DNA of 64,000 nucleotides from Tamarix chinensis (Eukaryota > Streptophyta > Magnoliopsida > Caryophyllales > Tamaricaceae): positions 47,038,707-47,102,706 of the forward strand of contig CM060174.1 of assembly GCA_030549775.1 (NCBI GenBank). Reading direction: 5' to 3'. How positions within the stretch are numbered: the first letter of the stretch is position 1; every line of letters starts with the position of its first letter. The position numbers and the translations under genes were made by a program. Positions 60,257 to 64,000 of the stretch are shown one piece after another. The notes under the pieces are model-generated. The model was not told where the DNA came from. It did no database searches and worked only from the letters and a program-made list of their open reading frames with translations.

Positions 60257-60362
60257 AGCTTTAACCTAGACTTCTGTCCATATTAGTTGGATTTAGCCTG
60301 GACTTATGTTCATCATGGTGATTGGCTTTAGCTTGGAATTTATGTCCCTTATTTAGATAGGC
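60257..60362 (+). repeat. Tandem repeat, ~35 bp x 3
   Basis: Units near 60257, 60291 and 60326 share GCTTTA(A/G)C(C/T)T(A/G)GA and CTT(A/C)TGTCC-like phrases. It sits where F has its 55-bp repeats, but the unit is different. Confidence 0.6.
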
Positions 60363-61377
60363 TTCCCTGGTATGTGAGATCATAGGGTGGTGCACAATCC
60401 ATCGCTCAATAATAATAAAATATGGATGATAAATAATTAAATAGTAAAATATGAATTATGACAAAGTAAATGGTTAATAAATGGATAAGGATGGAGGTAA
60501 TGGTATGAACAACCAAAAAGGAATAAAAATTGGTTGTACACTTGGATAATGGTGTAAATGAGTAATTGTTTATTGAATGGATGATTGATCTGTATCATAT
60601 GTGAATATAAAAATGATATAATCTAAAGGGTTGAGTAATTGGAGATAAACCCCTAGTGTTGATTGGAATTTAACTGCTATTACATGAGTGAGTACCTATG
60701 TGATGATAATGTGAAACCAAGCTTGGTATAATCTACTTTGTGGGAGTTATGTATCACATCATTTCCTGATGTATTCTTACATTTATATATATATGCCTTT
60801 GTCATGATGCATGTTATGTATTACATTCAGGTATGGTAGAATTTGTATACTTGTATTTACATTGAGGGGGTAACTTGGCTTACTTAGTACATAGTGTATT
60901 GATGTACCCCATTTCTTGGTCACCCTACTCATTCTCACAAGTAGAGGGATATGTACATGTGTTTAGGTATGGCCATTAGAGGGCCTACCTCAATTGCACT
61001 AGGGCTTGAGATCAAGGACAACTAGAGATTTTGTGGGGTCTATGGCGGACCAATATTTTAATTTGCGTGTCATACCCTAATCTCATTTTGTTGTAACCAA
61101 ATATTTTTATCTATATATATCTTGTAAAGATTTGGTCGAGGATCATTAAGGTCCTCCTATACAAAAACTTTTTAATTCGTTTATGTAATTTCTTATCCAC
61201 ACACTCTGTTGTTTTAAATGTTTCTATTGGTTTTAGCCTTGTACCTAATATAGGATAGGAGGCAAACATCTATCTTGTGTTAGGTATGATGGTAGTACCC
61301 TATTTTTCCTAGTTGTATTTTCAACTTATGTAATATTTTAAACAAAAATTTTCAATAGTAAAAAATGGAGTGGTGCA

Positions 61378-61383
61378 AAATAC
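61378..61383. repeat. Right target-site duplication of element D
   Basis: AAATAC, the partner of 55185-55190. Confidence 0.7.
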
Positions 61384-62253
61384 TAACAAGATATAAACTT
61401 TGATACTTCACAATGATGTTAATCAAAGGATTTTTAATGAAAAGTCACAAAAAATCACTTAATAAATAAAATGAAGAGAAACCATACATAGTAATTTTAC
61501 AATGTCTTTATCTTCAATTTTTCTTCTTTCTCTTTTGATTTATTCATGTTTTCGCACCAAGTATGTGAAAAATTTCTTAACTTCAAGATTGCTACTTTGC
61601 ACCTCATTTGATCATCATAATCTTTGAAGTCAAAAATTTCATCTAGAGTTTGCATCCAATCTATAAAAAAATTATCATCTGACTCACCATAGAAATCTAG
61701 AATATCAACCTTCATGGTAATAGAACCTGCTTCATGTCAACTTGAATGTGTTGAATTAGAACACTCCTGAACATACTCCATCCTTTCATTAACTCATCCA
61801 CCTTTACTTTTCAAAGCCCTTCATAGTATGCCTTTATACCTATCACATTTGGCTTGTCATTGATCTTTCTTGTTTTGAAGTTGTAATTGCATCTTGGTTA
61901 TAACATCTAGAAGAGATCTCATAACATCATCATTTGCCATATTTTGTTTTGAACCCACAAACGTAATTCGAAATGCTTTATTAATAGTATAAAACAACAT
62001 TTTGATATGTTCTTAGTTGAATAGAAACTAACACACGAATATATTCAACTATAATACTTTCAAGAGGTACTAAACTTTCTAAAAATGAATCTTGATATGT
62101 TCCTTACAAAGAAAATAACTACATTAAAATAAAAAGAAAAATGGATACTTTTTTTAAACCATCCATCGATAATCAATGAAACTCCATAAGAAGATACCCT
62201 ATACTAGGATCAAGAATACCTTAAAGAAGAATTCAAGATGAGATTTGATACCA
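61384..62253 (-). pseudogene. Third gypsy element: LTR end, gag fragment and primer site
   Basis: 61384-61496 completes the LTR interrupted by D. A 72-codon open frame (61715-61497) follows on the minus strand, reading KVDILDFYGESDDNFFIDWM, then FKDYDDQMRCKVAILKLR. This is the capsid start of a plant gypsy gag (DFYGESD..FLDW, W.T.DEIFDFKDY). Upstream of it, decayed gag N-terminus and leader reach the primer site TGGTATCAAATC at 62253-62242. Everything after the gag start, including all of pol, is missing. It is related to but distinct from the other two copies, with a different LTR. Confidence 0.75.
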
Positions 62254-62260
62254 ATCTTGA

Positions 62261-62530
62261 TGTGAATGTGGGTCAAAAGATCTTCAAATAAATGAATGGA
62301 TATTTTTTTATTCTTCAATGATGAATCTCAATTTGATGTATGAATTACTCATACATTCAAATGATACTCCAAACACTAACAATATGGAAACTTTGAAACT
62401 TATAAAGAATAACTAACTAAAGACAATCAAGAGAGACCACATATAATACTTTTTCCATGATTAAGCAATCTCACAAATAGAAATGAAAAACTCACAAACA
62501 TTTTTTTTATTACTCAACTCAACTCAACTT
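62261..62530 (-). repeat. Other LTR of the third gypsy element (inner part)
   Basis: TGTGAATGTGGGTC at 62261 abuts the primer site with a 7-nt spacer and aligns with 55077-55190 plus 61384 onwards. ACTCA repeats at 62512-62528 and a TATA-like GTATAAAAAAAG (minus strand, near 62530) lie inside. The outer end was not located. Confidence 0.6.
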
Positions 62531-63037
62531 TTTTTATACAATATTCTCTCCATCTCCTATACGTACTCTAATAAGCCAACATTATATTGGAATAACCCAT
62601 AAGAGTACTCATCTAATCAATCACATGACACATTAGGTTTAGGTTTGAGTTACAAAATTGACACATAATATCATAAATATTAACAAAACTCTAGCTTATT
62701 ACAATCTATCTTTAACTTCTAAGACCCTTAAAAACATTCTAAACATGTTTAAGAATCATGTTTTGACGTATAAAAAAATTTGCACCTACATCATAATCAA
62801 CCTACATATAGTTTTAATCAAGAAAAGGATAAGGAATTATAGAATCAAATACAAGATATCATACAAAAAGGATATGTAAGAGAGGGCATGAGCCCATGTT
62901 GAGTATATGCATTAATTGTTCTAAGAAAAGATGGTACATAAGATGACTAAATTTAGAGGATGGGTGTTTTAGTAGAATGTGCCCCATGCACCTAAAACCT
63001 TCCTGTTTGTTTTCTTGTTTTCCTTGTTTTGATTTCC
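62531..63037. other. AT-rich spacer; upstream part of a LINE
   Basis: No gene is visible. The first part is probably the rest of the third gypsy LTR. The last ~50 bp, T-rich and ending GATTTCC before the ATG, would be the LINE 5' leader. Confidence 0.4.
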
Positions 63038-64000
63038 ATGGCAAAGAAGAAAACTGCTAAGAATAAGGTAACCCTCACTTCGGAAGAGGTCTCTCAATTG
63101 ATTTCTGTGGCTCCTATAGGGGATGGTTTGGTTGATTTTGCCAAATTAGGGGAACTTGTGCCTTTTGTGATCCAATCTTGAACCCTTCACCGGTATCAAA
63201 ACCTAGTTTGGTTTCTCCAATTGTGACTCAACCATTGAAAGTATCTAACCCTAATCTAGAGGATCCTTCTATTTTGAATGATAACCATGATTCTATTAAT
63301 GACTGTTCAGAGAATCAAACATGGAAGGATATTCTGATCAGTAATAGAAGGCTTGAATGAGGTATGACATTGAAGTTCATTCCTCCCTTAGTCATTGATG
63401 GATCTCAAAAATCCATGATCCAAGAGAATGAAGTTTCAAAAGAGGCTAAACGTTGGGATAACTGTTTGGTAGGGATGGTGGTCGAGATTTAATCGAGCCA
63501 TTATCAAATGACTCAATTTATGAAGGATAAGTGGCATTTCCTTACTGTACTTCCTAAGATATTTATCCATGATCAGGGATTCTTTGTCTATAAATTTTCA
63601 TCATAGGAGGATGTGTACCAAATCCTTAATCATCCCTATTGGAGTTTTGGAGTTCAACTTGTGCTGCTGAGAAAGTGGATTCTTGAGGTATCTATGTCAG
63701 CCAAGGATTGGAAAACCATTCCTTTGTGGGTTTTATTACCTGGCTTACCTTTACACTTATGGTCGGATGAAAATTTGAGTAGAATGGCTAGCCTCTTGGG
63801 TCATCCCATATGTGCTGATATTGTCACAACTCAGAGAGGAAGAATTTCTTTCCCAAGGATTTTGATTGGAATGGACATTAGTATTCCTCTGCTGGATCAA
63901 ATTACTATTGCTTTAGCTGGTGGAAAGGAATTAAAATAGAATGTTACTAATGAATGGAAACCTAAGTTCTACTCTCTATTTGATGTAATGGGACATGACT
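63038..64000 (+). pseudogene. LINE ORF1 with DUF4283, partial at the window edge
   Basis: The ATG at 63038 opens with a basic N-terminus (MAKKKTAKNKVTLTSEEVSQ) and meets a TGA at 63179. The product continues in another frame from 63178, then shifts again after 63358. The DUF4283 core is clear: KRWDNCLVGMVVEI (near 63450), KWHFLTVLPKIFIHDQGFFV (near 63530-63590), and a 108-codon open piece from 63613. That piece gives HPYWSFGVQLVLLRKW, IPLWVLLPGLPLHLWSDENL, SRMASLLGHPICADIVT and RISFPRILIGMDISIPL. It belongs to a LINE subfamily different from the one at 22904. The zinc knuckle and ORF2 would lie beyond the window. Confidence 0.85.

Larger units (their letters stand above)
55191..61377 (+). mobile_element. 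Element D: ~6.2-kb LTR-like insertion
   Basis: It starts TATAACACCCCATTTTT and ends AAAAATGGAGTGGTGCA, flanked by AAATAC. Its last 50 bp match the end of F (ACTATTGAAAATTTTTGTTT against ACTACTGAAAAATTTCGTTT in reverse complement). Positions 60027-60100 match F 36980-37030 (AATCATATAAAGTGAAAGAC against AATCACGTAAAGCGAAAGAT). It carries a TATA box, a donor-like CAA/GTAAGTG at 57364, motif clusters and a tandem block. A compositionally different stretch at 57960-59450 is probably a further insertion. No gag or pol was seen. It is either a long solo LTR with a nested insert or a non-autonomous element. Confidence 0.65.

Noticed and set aside
62658..62879. 73-codon frame rich in Ile, Asn and Lys
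   Set aside because: AT-rich composition, no motif, and position in a probable gypsy LTR.

Overview
This window looks like nuclear DNA from a flowering plant, in a gene-poor, transposon-packed region. The evidence is a strongly AT-rich background, plant-type LINE ORF1 remnants (DUF4283 plus zinc knuckle), Ty3/gypsy elements with initiator tRNA-Met-type primer sites (TGGTATCA-like), an Athila-type gag remnant, and many long terminal repeats (LTRs) that begin TGTAACACCCC-like and end GGGGTGTTACA-like. I found no convincing host gene, tRNA, rRNA or organelle segment. Nearly every stretch I can interpret is a transposable element or a piece of one, and every protein-coding remnant carries stops and frameshifts. 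The species cannot be told from the sequence.

Layout. 0-6.8 kb: a gypsy gag scrap (-), then two large LTRs whose 3' ends meet near 3.68 kb (A on +, E on -). 6.8-8.7 kb: a LINE ORF1/endonuclease remnant (-). 8.7-10 kb: AT-rich low-complexity DNA. 10-16.4 kb: an LTR-internal-LTR element (G and H) with primer site and polypurine tract but no recognisable genes. 16.4-24.1 kb: an old LINE (+) apparently split by a nearly full-length LINE (-, 18131-22943). 24-29 kb: repetitive DNA and LTR B. 30.3-40.8 kb: a gypsy element (-) with both LTRs, interrupted by a 4,990-bp LTR-like insertion F (33111-38100) flanked by TTTCT. 42.7-44.8 kb: a 5'-truncated LINE with a perfect 17-bp target-site duplication. 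48.3-49.3 kb: Athila-type gag remnant (-). 49.8-50.9 kb: LTR fragment C. 51.5-55.1 kb: a second copy of the 30-40 kb gypsy family (+), 3'-truncated. 55.1-62.5 kb: remains of a third gypsy element (-), with LTR-like element D (about 6.2 kb) inserted in one LTR, flanked by AAATAC. 63.0-64.0 kb: the start of another LINE (+), running off the window.

The most unusual signal is the set of large TGTAACACCCC-type LTR sequences (A, E, G, H, B, C, F, D), roughly 40% of the window. Copies differ greatly in sequence but keep an order of parts: a U3-like region (two copies with a clear TATA box), a short segment bracketed by splice-acceptor- and splice-donor-like sequences, a block of imperfect tandem repeats, then a terminal GGGGTGTTACA-like end. 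Several copies also carry clusters of a degenerate palindromic motif close to AACCRATCGATYGGTT. These parts look like an LTR-borne regulatory architecture whose order is kept while its sequence turns over.
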